Assembly: GCA_013288285.1 (NCBI GenBank)
Contig: JABDCE010000023.1
Span: 1 to 36,703, forward strand
DNA length: 36,703 nt
Reading direction: 5' to 3'
From: Bacteroidota bacterium
Lineage (GTDB): Bacteria; Bacteroidota; Bacteroidia; Chitinophagales; Chitinophagaceae
Each line of letters begins with the position of its first letter. Positions within the stretch are counted from its first letter, which is position 1. A model generated the notes under the pieces. The model made no database searches and was not told where the DNA came from. It saw only the letters and a program-made list of their open reading frames with translations. Positions 1 to 7,648 of this stretch are shown piece after piece. A program made the position numbers and the translations under genes.

Positions 1-366
1 ACGACAGATGATCTGTACCAGCTATTCTCTAAACCGCTCTCGGCATACTGGATACTGGAAGCGGGTGGTAAGATAGTGGGCGGCAGCGGTGTATACCCTA
101 CAGAAGGGCTGCCCGACGGCTGCTGCGAGCTGGTAAAGCTATACCTGCTGCCTGAAGTGAGGGGGCGCGGATACGGCAGGAAGCTGATAGAACAGTGCTT
201 TGCCTCGGCAGCCGGGTTCGGGTTTAAGCAGGTGTACCTGGAAACGATGCCCGAACTGAAGATGGCCGTGGGCCTGTACGAACAATGCGGATTTAGCTAT
301 CTAACCCAATCACTCGGCAACTCGGGACACTTCGGGTGCGACCTGTGGATGCTGAAAACGCTGTGA
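1..366 (+). CDS. GNAT family N-acetyltransferase (5' end outside window)
   Basis: The reading frame is open from the first base, so the gene begins upstream and only the C-terminal ~121 residues are visible. The acetyl-CoA binding signature VRGRGYG (R/Q-x-x-G-x-G) follows the strand LVKLYLLPEV, and a later segment LYEQCGF is the usual GNAT motif B/C ending. GNAT enzymes move an acetyl group from acetyl-CoA to an amine of a small molecule or protein; the substrate cannot be told here. Its stop codon directly abuts the stop codon of the convergent PqqB-like gene, with no spacer and no visible terminator hairpin between them. Family assignment is firm; function beyond that is unknown. Confidence 0.85.
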   Translation, partial: TTDDLYQLFSKPLSAYWILEAGGKIVGGSGVYPTEGLPDGCCELVKLYLLPEVRGRGYGRKLIEQCFASAAGFGFKQVYLETMPELKMAVGLYEQCGFSYLTQSLGNSGHFGCDLWMLKTL

Positions 367-1290
367 TCAGAGGCGCTGACCCTGATCAGCGATGTGAAAG
401 CCGAGTGACTTTACCTCCTTCTGCTTCTGTTGGTCCCACAACATAGGATTGGTATGGTTGAAGTGGATGAAGTACACTCTGGAGATAGCATCTGCACCAG
501 CTTTCTGAAACAGGCTTATCGATTCAGTGACAAGGGGGTGAGGCACTTCGCTCATATTCCTGCCGGGTAATTCGGTGTTGTCGTAAAAGGTGGCATCGAG
601 CAGGGCTACATCTACTGATTGCACTTCGTTTACAATGTTTCTGTCCCACTTAGCCCATTTATCAATGTCGGGTATAAATAGGTACCTCTTAGCGGGTGTA
701 CTGATCCTAAATCCGGCGGTCTCTGAATATTCATCGCGGTGGGGCACGGTGAATGCACTTACTGTGATGCCATCAGAAAGGGAAACGGGTTTATCAGCTT
801 GCAATTCGTGGAGGTCAATGTTATGCAGCTTTACCAACTGGCTCCATGGACCATTGGTCTCCAGGAAAGCCTTCATGCGCGGCAATACGTAGACGGGTAC
901 ATTTTTAGTTCCCATTACTTCCTTGCCCAGTTGCATGAGCCCGGTATAGTGGCCTATATGCGCATGCGTGATGAATATGCCATCCGGCAGGAAGCTATAA
1001 TAGCCATGAGTAAGCGTTTGAAAGTAATGTAACTGTTCCTTAATGTCGGGCGTGGCTTCAAACAGCCACCACTTCTTTGCTACGGAATCTACCAATGCCA
1101 GCGCTACCACGTTTCGCCGCATGGAGTCGTGCTCCCAGGCCATATTACAGCACTTCTTGGTACAACCCATGTGGGGGTAACCTCCATCTTGTGCTACGCC
1201 AAGAACGACAATGTGAATGCCACTTTCATTCTGCGCCAACAGTGGCTGCGCACAGCATAACAATAAAATAAAGAAGACGTATCTTATCAT
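367..1290 (-). CDS. PqqB-like MBL-fold metallo-hydrolase, secreted
   Basis: The 307-residue product starts with a signal peptide (about residues 1-20, ending LLAQ). The segment LGVAQDGGYPHMGC (30-43) is the N-terminal signature shared with PqqB, and THAHIGHYTG (108-117) is the metal-binding loop of the metallo-beta-lactamase fold. The usual HxHxDH has Gly instead of Asp (H109, H111, G113, H114), so the second metal site may be altered. Further His residues (PHRDEY near 183, HFNHTNP near the C-terminus) could complete a metal site. PqqB itself acts in pyrroloquinoline quinone synthesis, but no other pqq gene is present and the signal peptide argues for a periplasmic role, so the substrate is unknown. 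It lies 24 bp after trxB on the same strand and is probably cotranscribed with it. Confidence 0.85.
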   Translation of the reverse strand: MIRYVFFILLLCCAQPLLAQNESGIHIVVLGVAQDGGYPHMGCTKKCCNMAWEHDSMRRNVVALALVDSVAKKWWLFEATPDIKEQLHYFQTLTHGYYSFLPDGIFITHAHIGHYTGLMQLGKEVMGTKNVPVYVLPRMKAFLETNGPWSQLVKLHNIDLHELQADKPVSLSDGITVSAFTVPHRDEYSETAGFRISTPAKRYLFIPDIDKWAKWDRNIVNEVQSVDVALLDATFYDNTELPGRNMSEVPHPLVTESISLFQKAGADAISRVYFIHFNHTNPMLWDQQKQKEVKSLGFHIADQGQRL

Positions 1291-1314
1291 TAGCTACGGG
1301 CTATAAGTTGCCAA

Positions 1315-2253
1315 TCAATGTTCCAGTGTCCCTAAGTATCGTTCTGCATCGAGGGCAGCCATACAGCCGCTGCCTGCCGCGCTTACTGCCTGGCGGTATA
1401 TTTTATCCTGCACATCTCCGCAGGCGTATACTCCCTCAATATTAGTGCGGGTAGAACCGGGCTGTGTAATAAGGTAGCCCTGGTCGTCCATATCCAGTAT
1501 GCCGTTAAACAAGCCGGAATTTGGCTGGTGGCCTATGGCTACGAAGTAGGCTTTCAACGGAATAATGCTTTCCTCGCCGGTCTTAGTATTCCTGATCTTC
1601 ACGCTGTCTACTTTATGCTCGCCCAGTATCTCTACGGTATCTGTATTCCAATATACCTTGATGTTGGGAGTCTTCAGTACACGTGCCTGCATGACCTTAC
1701 TGGCGCGCATCTCCTCGCGGCGGATGAACATGTGCACCTGGGTGCAGAGCTTAGACAGATAGAGTGCTTCTTCGCAGGCGGTATCGCCGGCACCCACTAT
1801 CGCCACTTCCTGGTTCTTGAAGAAGAAGCCATCGCACACGGCGCAAGCTGAAACACCATGCCCGTTGAGGCGCTGCTCAGATTCCAGCCCCAGCCACTTG
1901 GCCGATGCGCCTGTAGCTATGATCACAGAGTCAGCCTCTATCCACTTCTCCTCATCTATCTCTACCCTGAACGGACGGCTCGAAAAGTCAACCTTTGTGG
2001 CCAACCCCCAGCGTATATCTGCGCCCATGCGTTGTGCCTGCTGCTCAAAATCTACCATCATCTGCGGCCCCATAATGCCATTTGGATAGCCGGGGTAGTT
2101 CTCTACATCAGTAGTAATGGTCAACTGCCCGCCGGGCTGCAGGCCCTGGTATAATACGGGGTTAAGATTGGCGCGCGCTGCATATATGGCCGCGGTATAA
2201 CCCGCAGGCCCTGATCCTATAATAAGGCAATGTACTTTTTCAATTTCACTCAT
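1315..2253 (-). CDS. trxB: Thioredoxin reductase (NADPH)
   Basis: This 312-residue cytosolic FAD enzyme reduces oxidised thioredoxin with NADPH. The FAD Rossmann motif GSGPAG is at 13-18, the redox-active CAVC at C137/C140, the NADPH-binding GAGDTA follows, and the C-terminal FAD motif YACGDVQD with QAVSAAGSGCMAA is intact. Length matches bacterial low-molecular-weight TrxB (about 310-320). The ATG at 2253 begins MSEIEKVHCLIIGSG, the normal distance from the FAD motif. A TAAATTTG box (complement of 2342-2349) resembles a Bacteroidota -7 element but has no matching -33 and is about 90 bp away. Downstream on the same strand is the PqqB-like hydrolase. Identification is secure. Confidence 0.97.
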   Translation of the reverse strand: MSEIEKVHCLIIGSGPAGYTAAIYAARANLNPVLYQGLQPGGQLTITTDVENYPGYPNGIMGPQMMVDFEQQAQRMGADIRWGLATKVDFSSRPFRVEIDEEKWIEADSVIIATGASAKWLGLESEQRLNGHGVSACAVCDGFFFKNQEVAIVGAGDTACEEALYLSKLCTQVHMFIRREEMRASKVMQARVLKTPNIKVYWNTDTVEILGEHKVDSVKIRNTKTGEESIIPLKAYFVAIGHQPNSGLFNGILDMDDQGYLITQPGSTRTNIEGVYACGDVQDKIYRQAVSAAGSGCMAALDAERYLGTLEH

Positions 2254-2387
2254 TTCAGTTAGTCTGGTTTATTACTGCCCGATTGCATGTATAAAGCAAT
2301 AGCAATAAATATAATGTTTGTATTAAAACTTAAAGATGCAACAAATTTAGGAATTTGCCGCGAAGCCGGAAAATGATACAGCTTTTC

Positions 2388-3296
2388 CTAGTGCGGCACC
2401 ACCAAATTTTTATAGGTTGAGCCATATCCTGCCCATATTCCAAGGCCGCCATTGGAGATGTTGGTCAGTAAATTGATGGGCGATGCGAATGGGTTGCCTA
2501 CATCGCTTGCCGCAAACTCGTAGGAGTTCCAGAAATTGTAAACTGCTTTATCTATCTCGCACCACTTAAGGCTTACTGAGTCGCCGGGATAAAAATATCT
2601 TAATGAATCACCGTTCACATTGTCGCCATTATCGTAGCCGGCGAGCAGGCCAATGTTGCCGACCTTCTGGTCATTAACGACCTCGTCACTGAATATGCCG
2701 CCGGGGAAAAACTGGCCGCCGTTGCGGGAAGTAAAGTAGCGGACATAATTGCCGGGGGTATCGGGATCGGTATAGTTAGCGAACAGCTCTACCGCATTTG
2801 CCGGCGTCTTCTTGCTCATGAACTCAGGTGTACCAAACCATGCAGTATCTACTCCCTTGGGGTTAGGGATCTTGGTAACGGCGGTATAGGTCTGCCCGTT
2901 GCAGGTGACGGAGAGCGTATAGAACTTATTGACCGTACCCAAAATAATGGCCGACAGGTTTGCGGTATCAATAGAGTATACGTAGTATTTATTATTGACG
3001 CCGGTATCTAATGCATACTCCCTTAATGTAATTGTAGTGGTGCCGTCTGATACCTTCACAGTAGCGCCGTGTATGAAGCTCTTCTCCAAGGTGGCCAGGT
3101 CGATATTTGAAAAGAAACTCAATGTGCTGGTGATGACTACAAATGGCGGCTGCCCGGTCTCTATCTGGCCCTGTATGACCACCTGTGTGGCGGATGTACC
3201 GAGATTGATATGCACCTCCTTCTGGCAAGCCGATAGCGTGACCAGGAAAACACTGATCAGCAGCAGGAGACAATATGTAGAACGCAGGTAGCGCAT
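2388..3296 (-). CDS. DUF4249 domain-containing lipoprotein
   Basis: The product has a lipoprotein signal peptide: MRYLRSTYCLLLLISVF then LVTLSAC, with Cys as the lipidated residue followed by QKEV. After it comes the DUF4249 pattern (VVIQGQIETGQPPFVVIT, VKVSDG, then repeated beta-strand segments). DUF4249 proteins are outer-membrane-associated lipoproteins typical of Bacteroidota, often next to TonB-dependent receptors; none is present here, so the partner is unknown. I start at the ATG at 3296 rather than an upstream TTG at 3308, because it begins a textbook lipoprotein signal. The C-terminus ends NLVVPH. It follows the L,D-transpeptidase gene by 50 bp on the same strand, so the two may share a transcript. 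Confidence 0.85.
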   Translation of the reverse strand: MRYLRSTYCLLLLISVFLVTLSACQKEVHINLGTSATQVVIQGQIETGQPPFVVITSTLSFFSNIDLATLEKSFIHGATVKVSDGTTTITLREYALDTGVNNKYYVYSIDTANLSAIILGTVNKFYTLSVTCNGQTYTAVTKIPNPKGVDTAWFGTPEFMSKKTPANAVELFANYTDPDTPGNYVRYFTSRNGGQFFPGGIFSDEVVNDQKVGNIGLLAGYDNGDNVNGDSLRYFYPGDSVSLKWCEIDKAVYNFWNSYEFAASDVGNPFASPINLLTNISNGGLGIWAGYGSTYKNLVVPH

Positions 3297-3346
3297 AATA
3301 AAAAGCAAAATTACGGATTACAAAGTGATCTCAATCATTACAAAGT

Positions 3347-4111
3347 TTAGTTCACATACTTACCATCCGGGGAGTACATAACGGGGAGCAACTTATGGGT
3401 CTTCTCGAAATACTCATACTCATTCCTCAGATCGGCCCAGAACTGCTGGCGGGGCACATCGTTCGGGTATTCCTTCATCAGGTAGGTGATACCGTTCTTA
3501 TTGAGGCGGGTGGGGTAGATATGTACCGGTATATTCTCCTCGCCATTAACGCGCGCACTGAGACAAAGGGTATATATCTCCTCTATACCTTCATTGGTCA
3601 TGGGCAGGCAGCCGATGGTGACGCAGCCGCCATGAATATATATATCCCCGCCCAGGTTTGGCTTGCCGGAGGCCTGGTCGGCGAAGTTGGGATAACTGAC
3701 CTGTAGTGAAAGATAGTATTCACTTTTGGGGTTGAAGTCTTCTATAAAGTAGAAGCCTTCCGGCACCTGCCTGTCGCCCTGGATACGCTTGGGGCCCAGG
3801 GAGCCGGAGATGGCGCATATATGATAGGTCTTTATGAGCTTGTACTCTGTGGCGTCGCTGTTGCGGGCCCATAACTCCAGTTCATTCTGCGACTTAAATG
3901 CCCGGAGGTAAATGTCCTTACAGGGATAGGCTACATTCTTGCGGCTGAACAAGCGGCTGAGCGAATCGTCATACTTCTTCCAGGCATCGGCTACACGACT
4001 GGATGACATCTGGGCGTTTTTGAAGGCCTGATCGGTGGACTGGGCAGATACCTGGTAGGGGCAAAGACCTATGACTACCATTATACCACCGAGCAGTTGC
4101 TTTATCATCAT
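3347..4111 (-). CDS. L,D-transpeptidase family protein (YkuD/YafK-like)
   Basis: A 254-residue secreted protein with a signal peptide (about 1-24, ending QVSAQ). The catalytic motif IHGGCVTIGCLPMTNEGI lies at 159-176: the conserved His is H160 and the nucleophile is expected to be C168 in IGC. This spacing resembles the YafK/DpaA branch rather than classical YkuD. Enzymes of this fold form or cleave L,D cross-links or cleave lipoprotein-peptidoglycan links in the periplasm; which of these applies cannot be decided here. The region before the motif (YHICAISGSLGPKRIQGDRQVPEG) is the usual substrate-cleft lead-in. A TATATTTG box on the minus strand (4135-4128) sits 17 bp before the ATG and may be its -7 promoter element. 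Confidence 0.88.
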   Translation of the reverse strand: MMIKQLLGGIMVVIGLCPYQVSAQSTDQAFKNAQMSSSRVADAWKKYDDSLSRLFSRKNVAYPCKDIYLRAFKSQNELELWARNSDATEYKLIKTYHICAISGSLGPKRIQGDRQVPEGFYFIEDFNPKSEYYLSLQVSYPNFADQASGKPNLGGDIYIHGGCVTIGCLPMTNEGIEEIYTLCLSARVNGEENIPVHIYPTRLNKNGITYLMKEYPNDVPRQQFWADLRNEYEYFEKTHKLLPVMYSPDGKYVN

Positions 4112-4127
4112 TATATTTTGGACCTAA

Positions 4128-4135
4128 CAAATATA
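4128..4135 (-). promoter_or_regulatory. Possible -7 promoter element for the L,D-transpeptidase gene
   Basis: On the minus strand this reads TATATTTG, a full match to the Bacteroidota -7 consensus TAnnTTTG, 17 bp before the ATG at 4111. No TTG is found at the expected 19-21 bp upstream, so the call rests on one half of the promoter. Confidence 0.4.
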
Positions 4136-4310
4136 ATGGAAGTACTGCAAAGTGTATCTGAAAAAAGCAAAGCCCCGGCGCCGCGCCGAAGCCTTGCTCC
4201 TATTTGAAACCAGAAACTCTTAATCCTACACTACATATGACGTAGGATGGAGAGAAAATGTTAGTAAACATCCAATATATATTCTAAGAATGGTGTTAAC
4301 CTAACAAGAT

Positions 4311-4413
4311 TGTACACAATTCTTTTTCAGCGTTCATTTCGTGATTATTGCTCACATTGGTATTGATAATCAATGGCAGTGTGTGCAATTTTGGTAATCT
4401 GACCACTGGAAAA
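4311..4413. repeat. Palindromic repeat element, copy A
   Basis: This ~103 bp segment aligns with 4604-4704 throughout, with small indels. Its core, 4347-4389, is a 43-bp palindrome centred on base 4368; 17 of 21 position pairs are Watson-Crick and two are G-T wobbles. The central 13 bases ATTGATAATCAAT are perfectly symmetric. The outer flanks (TGTACAC at 4311; the complement of AGTGTACAC just past the end) are loosely inverted copies of each other, so the whole unit behaves like a small inverted-repeat element. Confidence 0.75.
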
Positions 4414-4482
4414 GTGCACAAAAAGTGTACACTTTCTTGACAGCTTATACAGTATCCTGATATGCGGCCCCATCATCACCCT

Positions 4483-4519
4483 GACTTATCAAAAGCCGCT
4501 GACGCTCTTTTGATAAGTC
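4483..4519. repeat. Perfect 13-bp inverted repeat
   Basis: GACTTATCAAAAG at 4483-4495 and its exact complement CTTTTGATAAGTC at 4507-4519 are separated by 11 bases. It lies between the two palindromic element copies. No T-run follows on either side, so it does not look like a rho-independent terminator; a protein site or element end is possible. Confidence 0.7.
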
Positions 4520-4603
4520 GTCCCTCTTCGAAAATGAAGCGGGAAGTTAAAAGCGACCTATTTCCGAAGGTAATAGTGACGGACTGTTGCCCTCGCATAA
4601 GTT

Positions 4604-4704
4604 TGTACACTTTCTTTTTCAGTGTCCAATTTTTGGTTATTGCTCAGATAGGTATTGATTATCAATGTCTATGTGTGCAATTTTAGACTTGGGCTACTGG
4701 AAAA
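4604..4704. repeat. Palindromic repeat element, copy B
   Basis: Second copy of the element at 4311-4413. The 43-bp palindromic core is 4639-4681, centred on 4660, with inner sequence ATTGATTATCAAT. Compared with copy A the arms differ but remain paired: the T-A pair 4358/4378 is A-T at 4650/4670, and the T-G wobble 4357/4379 is T-A at 4649/4671. That pattern suggests the symmetry itself has been maintained. Confidence 0.75.
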
Positions 4705-4745
4705 CTGAACCCACCTACGCAAAAAGCCGCTTCGGTCGGCAGGCA

Positions 4746-4789
4746 AAAAGTGTACAAAAAGTGGACAAAAACTGAACAAAATTTGTACA
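4746..4789 (-). repeat. Four tandem 11-bp iterons (TGTNCANTTTT)
   Basis: Read on the minus strand, four consecutive 11-mers occur with no spacer: TGTACAAATTT (4789-4779), TGTTCAGTTTT (4778-4768), TGTCCACTTTT (4767-4757) and TGTACACTTTT (4756-4746). Two further tandem copies, TGTACACTTTT and TGTGCACTTTT, occur at 4431-4410 on the same strand. Plus-strand copies occur at 4382-4392, 4623-4633 and 4674-4684, with near copies at 4311 and 4604. An 11-bp period places each copy on the same face of the helix, as expected for cooperative protein binding. Confidence 0.75.
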
Positions 4790-4832
4790 TGCCTAAAAGC
4801 TGTTAATCCGGGTTTTGGGTTCGCCGATGGAA

Positions 4833-4906
4833 TGTAAAAATGACAGATTTAGGGCTATGCTAATATGCTGCAAAAACCGAGCCAGATTTTGTGAAAATGA
4901 CAGATG
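4833..4906 (+). repeat. 16-bp direct repeat pair
   Basis: TGTAAAAATGACAGAT at 4833-4848 recurs with one change as TGTGAAAATGACAGAT at 4890-4905, 57 bp apart. The second copy overlaps the first available ATG (4904) of the NHL reading frame, which argues that this ATG lies in non-coding repeat rather than being the true start. Confidence 0.65.
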
Positions 4907-5053
4907 GGGATACATATTTTTCGTGTGGATGCAAATGGGGCTGTGACGAGACAGGAACTCTGCAAAATAGACTTGACATTGTTTAAAGTAATTAAAAACA
5001 TTTACAGATGTAAAAACCGGCTTTTATATTCGATTAATCATTATTTTTATGCA

Positions 5054-6376
5054 GTGAAGCACCTCCTGTATATACCATTCCTTTTATCATTTCTTTTTCT
5101 GCCGCTATATAACTCAGCCCAGATCATCACAACCGTTGTAGGCACTGGCACACCCGGAGCTACCGGAGATGGCGGCTCTTGTAAATTGGCTGAATTATAT
5201 GAACCTAATAGCCTCGTCTTCGACAAAGCCGGTAACATGTACATTACAGATGCAGGCAATAATAAAATACGAAAGGTCAATACTACAGGCATTATTACTA
5301 CCATCGCAGGTACAGGGCTCCAGAATTATTCAGGTGATGGCGGACCGGCTACTGCGGCAGAGCTAAATAAGCCGACCAGTATAGCTATAGATACCGATGG
5401 TAATTTATACACCGGCACAATTGGAGATTACCGTATCCGGAAGATCAGTAAGGAGGGTATCATCACTACAATAGCAGGTACTGGAAGTTTAGGCTATGGT
5501 AGTGACAATATCCCTGCTACCGCTTGTGATTTATATGGCCCATACATGGGCGCGGTAGACAAAATGGGTAATATAATTTTTACCGATAGGGGCAATTACC
5601 GGGTATGTAAAATAAATACGGCCGGTATCATTACCACCATTTGCGGGAATGGCACAGATATCCACAGTGGTGATAATGGCCCTGCTACGGCAGCTACCTT
5701 AAAAGACCCAGCTTTTACATCAATAAGCTCTTTGGGAGATATTTTTATCCCTGAAGATTATGGTTATTGTATCCGGAAGATCGATGCTGCGGGTATCATC
5801 ACGACTTTTGCAGGCACAGGCATCATAGGTAATGATGGTGATGGAGGGGCCGCTACCGCTGCCCGGTTTACGTTGCCTAATGGGGTGGCTTTTGATGATA
5901 CTGGCAATGTATATATTGCCGATTATCAGGCTGGCGTAGTGCGCAAAGTAAGTCCTACGGGTATTATTTCTACTTTGGCTGGAAATGGGGTAGTAGGTTA
6001 TAGTGGCGATGGCGGTCCGGCTATTAAAGCGCAGATCATGCCTAATGCAGTAGCTGTAGATAATAATGGTTATTTATATATTGCTGATTCTGATAATGAC
6101 CGAATTCGGAGGGTTGTGCCAAGTACGGTGGGGATAAACGAAGTAGAAAAGCTATCGACAAATGTATCCATTTTTCCTAACCCGGTTACTTCTGAGTTGT
6201 TTGTTACTGCTTCATTTCGTTTGGGGCGTGTTGTTATTGTTAACTCTATTGGGCAGGCTGTATATACCTATGAGTATTTTGACACGAAAGCAACAGTTGA
6301 TATATCAGCGCTGCCGGTAGGTGCTTATTTAGTATGCGTTAACGGTACTACGTTCCGGAAATTCATAAAAGAATAA
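5054..6376 (+). CDS. NHL-repeat beta-propeller protein with T9SS type A sorting domain
   Basis: Six consecutive repeats of about 57 residues, each of the form IITTIAGTG...GDGGPAT...AVDxxGNLYIADxxNxRIRKV, are expected to fold as one six-bladed NHL propeller. The C-terminus, from VSIFPNPVTSELFV to VGAYLVCVNGTTFRKFI, is the T9SS type A sorting domain, so the protein should cross the outer membrane by the type IX system and be released or surface-anchored. Start choice: the frame opens at an ATG at 4904, but the GTG at 5054 gives MKHLLYIPFLLSFLFLPLYNSAQ-type signal peptide, whereas the upstream 50 residues are unlike any secretion signal and overlap a repeat. It is a paralogue of the genes at 26598 and 30116. 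The ligand of the propeller is unknown. No clear promoter was found. Confidence 0.82.
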   Translation: MKHLLYIPFLLSFLFLPLYNSAQIITTVVGTGTPGATGDGGSCKLAELYEPNSLVFDKAGNMYITDAGNNKIRKVNTTGIITTIAGTGLQNYSGDGGPATAAELNKPTSIAIDTDGNLYTGTIGDYRIRKISKEGIITTIAGTGSLGYGSDNIPATACDLYGPYMGAVDKMGNIIFTDRGNYRVCKINTAGIITTICGNGTDIHSGDNGPATAATLKDPAFTSISSLGDIFIPEDYGYCIRKIDAAGIITTFAGTGIIGNDGDGGAATAARFTLPNGVAFDDTGNVYIADYQAGVVRKVSPTGIISTLAGNGVVGYSGDGGPAIKAQIMPNAVAVDNNGYLYIADSDNDRIRRVVPSTVGINEVEKLSTNVSIFPNPVTSELFVTASFRLGRVVIVNSIGQAVYTYEYFDTKATVDISALPVGAYLVCVNGTTFRKFIKE

Positions 6377-6563
6377 CAGCGATGGATAAACAAACATGTT
6401 CGTGCAACAATTCAGTTGGTATTGGGACTAGAGTGTATTGAGCTACATTCCCAGCACCCAGAAGCGGACCTTTCGTGAAACATGCGGGCCTGCAAGAAAT
6501 AAGTGACCAGCGATTCCCTTTTTTCAAAATACTCTACGTACATTTCCAATAAATTAAACAATT

Positions 6564-7499
6564 ATGGAGTTCGGTTATATTTTTCTGGCGATTGTGCTCA
6601 TCATATTGCTGATGAGTTTTGTGACGGTGCAGCAGGGCAACGTGGCCGTGATCACTGTCTTTGGTAAGTTCAGGCGGGTAATAAGGCCGGGTCTGAATAT
6701 GCGTATACCCTTTATAGAGCAGATCTATAAGCGAATATCCTACCAGAACCGGTCGATGGAACTGAAATTCCAGGCGATATCGCAGGACCAGGCCAATGTG
6801 TACTTCACAGCTATGCTGCTGTACTCTGTGCTGAATGAAGACAGCGCTACGATAGAGAATGTGGCTTTCAAATTTATGGACGAGCGCAGTTTTATGCAGG
6901 CGCTGATACGCTCAGTAGAAGGGGCTGTGCGGGCGTTTGTAGCTACTAAAAAACAATCAGAGATACTGCTGCTGCGCTCAGAAATAATACTGCATGTGAA
7001 GGAGCAATTAGACAAACAACTGGAAGGGTGGGGCTATCACCTGATGGACCTGCAGATCAACGACATTAACTTTGATGAGGACATACTGAAGTCGATGTCG
7101 CGGGTGGTGGCCTCTAATAATCTGAAGGCCGCGGCGGAGAATGAAGGACAGGCACTGCTGATCACGAAGACGAAGGCAGCAGAGGCGGAAGGAAACGCTA
7201 TAAAAATATCTGCTGATGCAGAACGCACAGCGGCGCAGATGCGCGGGCAGGGCGTGGCACTCTTCAGGGAAGAGGTGGCCAGGGGCATGGCCAATGCAGC
7301 AAAGGAAATGGAGACCGCTAACCTGGACGCATCTTACATACTCTTCTCTATGTGGACAGACGCGCTGAAACACTTTGCGGAATATGGCAAGGGCAATACG
7401 ATATTCCTGGACGGATCGAGCGACAACTATAAGCGTACCATGCAGCAACTATTGTCTACACTACAGGGATTTGAGGGGAAGGGAGATGGGGATAAATAA
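6564..7499 (+). CDS. SPFH/prohibitin (stomatin-like) membrane protein
   Basis: The 311-residue protein has one N-terminal membrane segment (about 4-24, GYIFLAIVLIILLMSFVTV) followed by the SPFH core: QGNVAVITVFGKFRRVIRPGL, then DMR-like QNRSMELKF and the helix region around VRAFVATKKQSEILL. A long Ala/Glu-rich coiled-coil follows (KAAAENEGQALLITKTKAAEAEGNA), typical of stomatin/flotillin relatives that build oligomeric scaffolds in membrane microdomains. It usually travels with an NfeD-type protein, which is not seen here. It stands alone between the NHL gene and purA. The 187 bp upstream shows no good promoter or other gene. Confidence 0.88.
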   Translation: MEFGYIFLAIVLIILLMSFVTVQQGNVAVITVFGKFRRVIRPGLNMRIPFIEQIYKRISYQNRSMELKFQAISQDQANVYFTAMLLYSVLNEDSATIENVAFKFMDERSFMQALIRSVEGAVRAFVATKKQSEILLLRSEIILHVKEQLDKQLEGWGYHLMDLQINDINFDEDILKSMSRVVASNNLKAAAENEGQALLITKTKAAEAEGNAIKISADAERTAAQMRGQGVALFREEVARGMANAAKEMETANLDASYILFSMWTDALKHFAEYGKGNTIFLDGSSDNYKRTMQQLLSTLQGFEGKGDGDK

Positions 7500-7580
7500 A
7501 GAACGTAGAAGGGGCATAATAAGCATTTTACGTTAGATTATAATGTTCTGTTTTTTACTTTTTTATTTGGGCTGAAATAT

Positions 7581-7612
7581 TTTGTCTTCTTCATCCAGAC
7601 TATCTACTTTTG
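7581..7612 (+). promoter_or_regulatory. Promoter for purA (Bacteroidota type)
   Basis: TTG at 7582-7584 is followed after 20 bp by TACTTTTG at 7605-7612, matching the Bacteroidota primary-sigma pattern TTG-N19/21-TAnnTTTG. Transcription would begin about 7617, some 32 bp before the purA ATG. A second -7-like box, TACATTTG, lies at 7619-7626 but lacks a spaced TTG. Confidence 0.55.
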
Positions 7613-7648
7613 GCTTTTTACATTTGAAATATACCTAAAAGAAGTTTC

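Larger units (their letters stand above)
4112..5053. other. Repeat-rich non-coding region
   Basis: About 0.9 kb without a convincing gene between the divergent L,D-transpeptidase and NHL genes. It holds two diverged copies of a ~100 bp palindromic element (4311-4413 and 4604-4704), a 13-bp-arm hairpin (4483-4519), a tandem array of four 11-bp iterons (4746-4789) and a 16-bp direct repeat (4833-4906). The only plus-strand ORF here (about 74 codons) runs into the second palindromic copy and has no recognisable protein features. The pattern resembles ends or remnants of a transposable element, possibly of the IS21 type, whose ends often carry repeated transposase-binding motifs, but no transposase remains. 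Confidence 0.7.

Noticed and set aside
4166-4197. G/C-rich inverted sequence GGCGCCGCGCC upstream of the L,D-transpeptidase gene
   Set aside because: The symmetric arms leave almost no loop and there is no T-run in a useful direction; I could not support a terminator or regulatory hairpin.
4462-4686. 74-codon plus-strand frame in the repeat region
   Set aside because: It runs through the hairpin and into palindromic copy B, ends in repeat sequence and has no recognisable protein pattern.
7008-7448. 146-codon minus-strand frame opposite the SPFH gene
   Set aside because: Fully contained in the SPFH coding region, Cys/His/Arg-rich as expected for a shadow frame.
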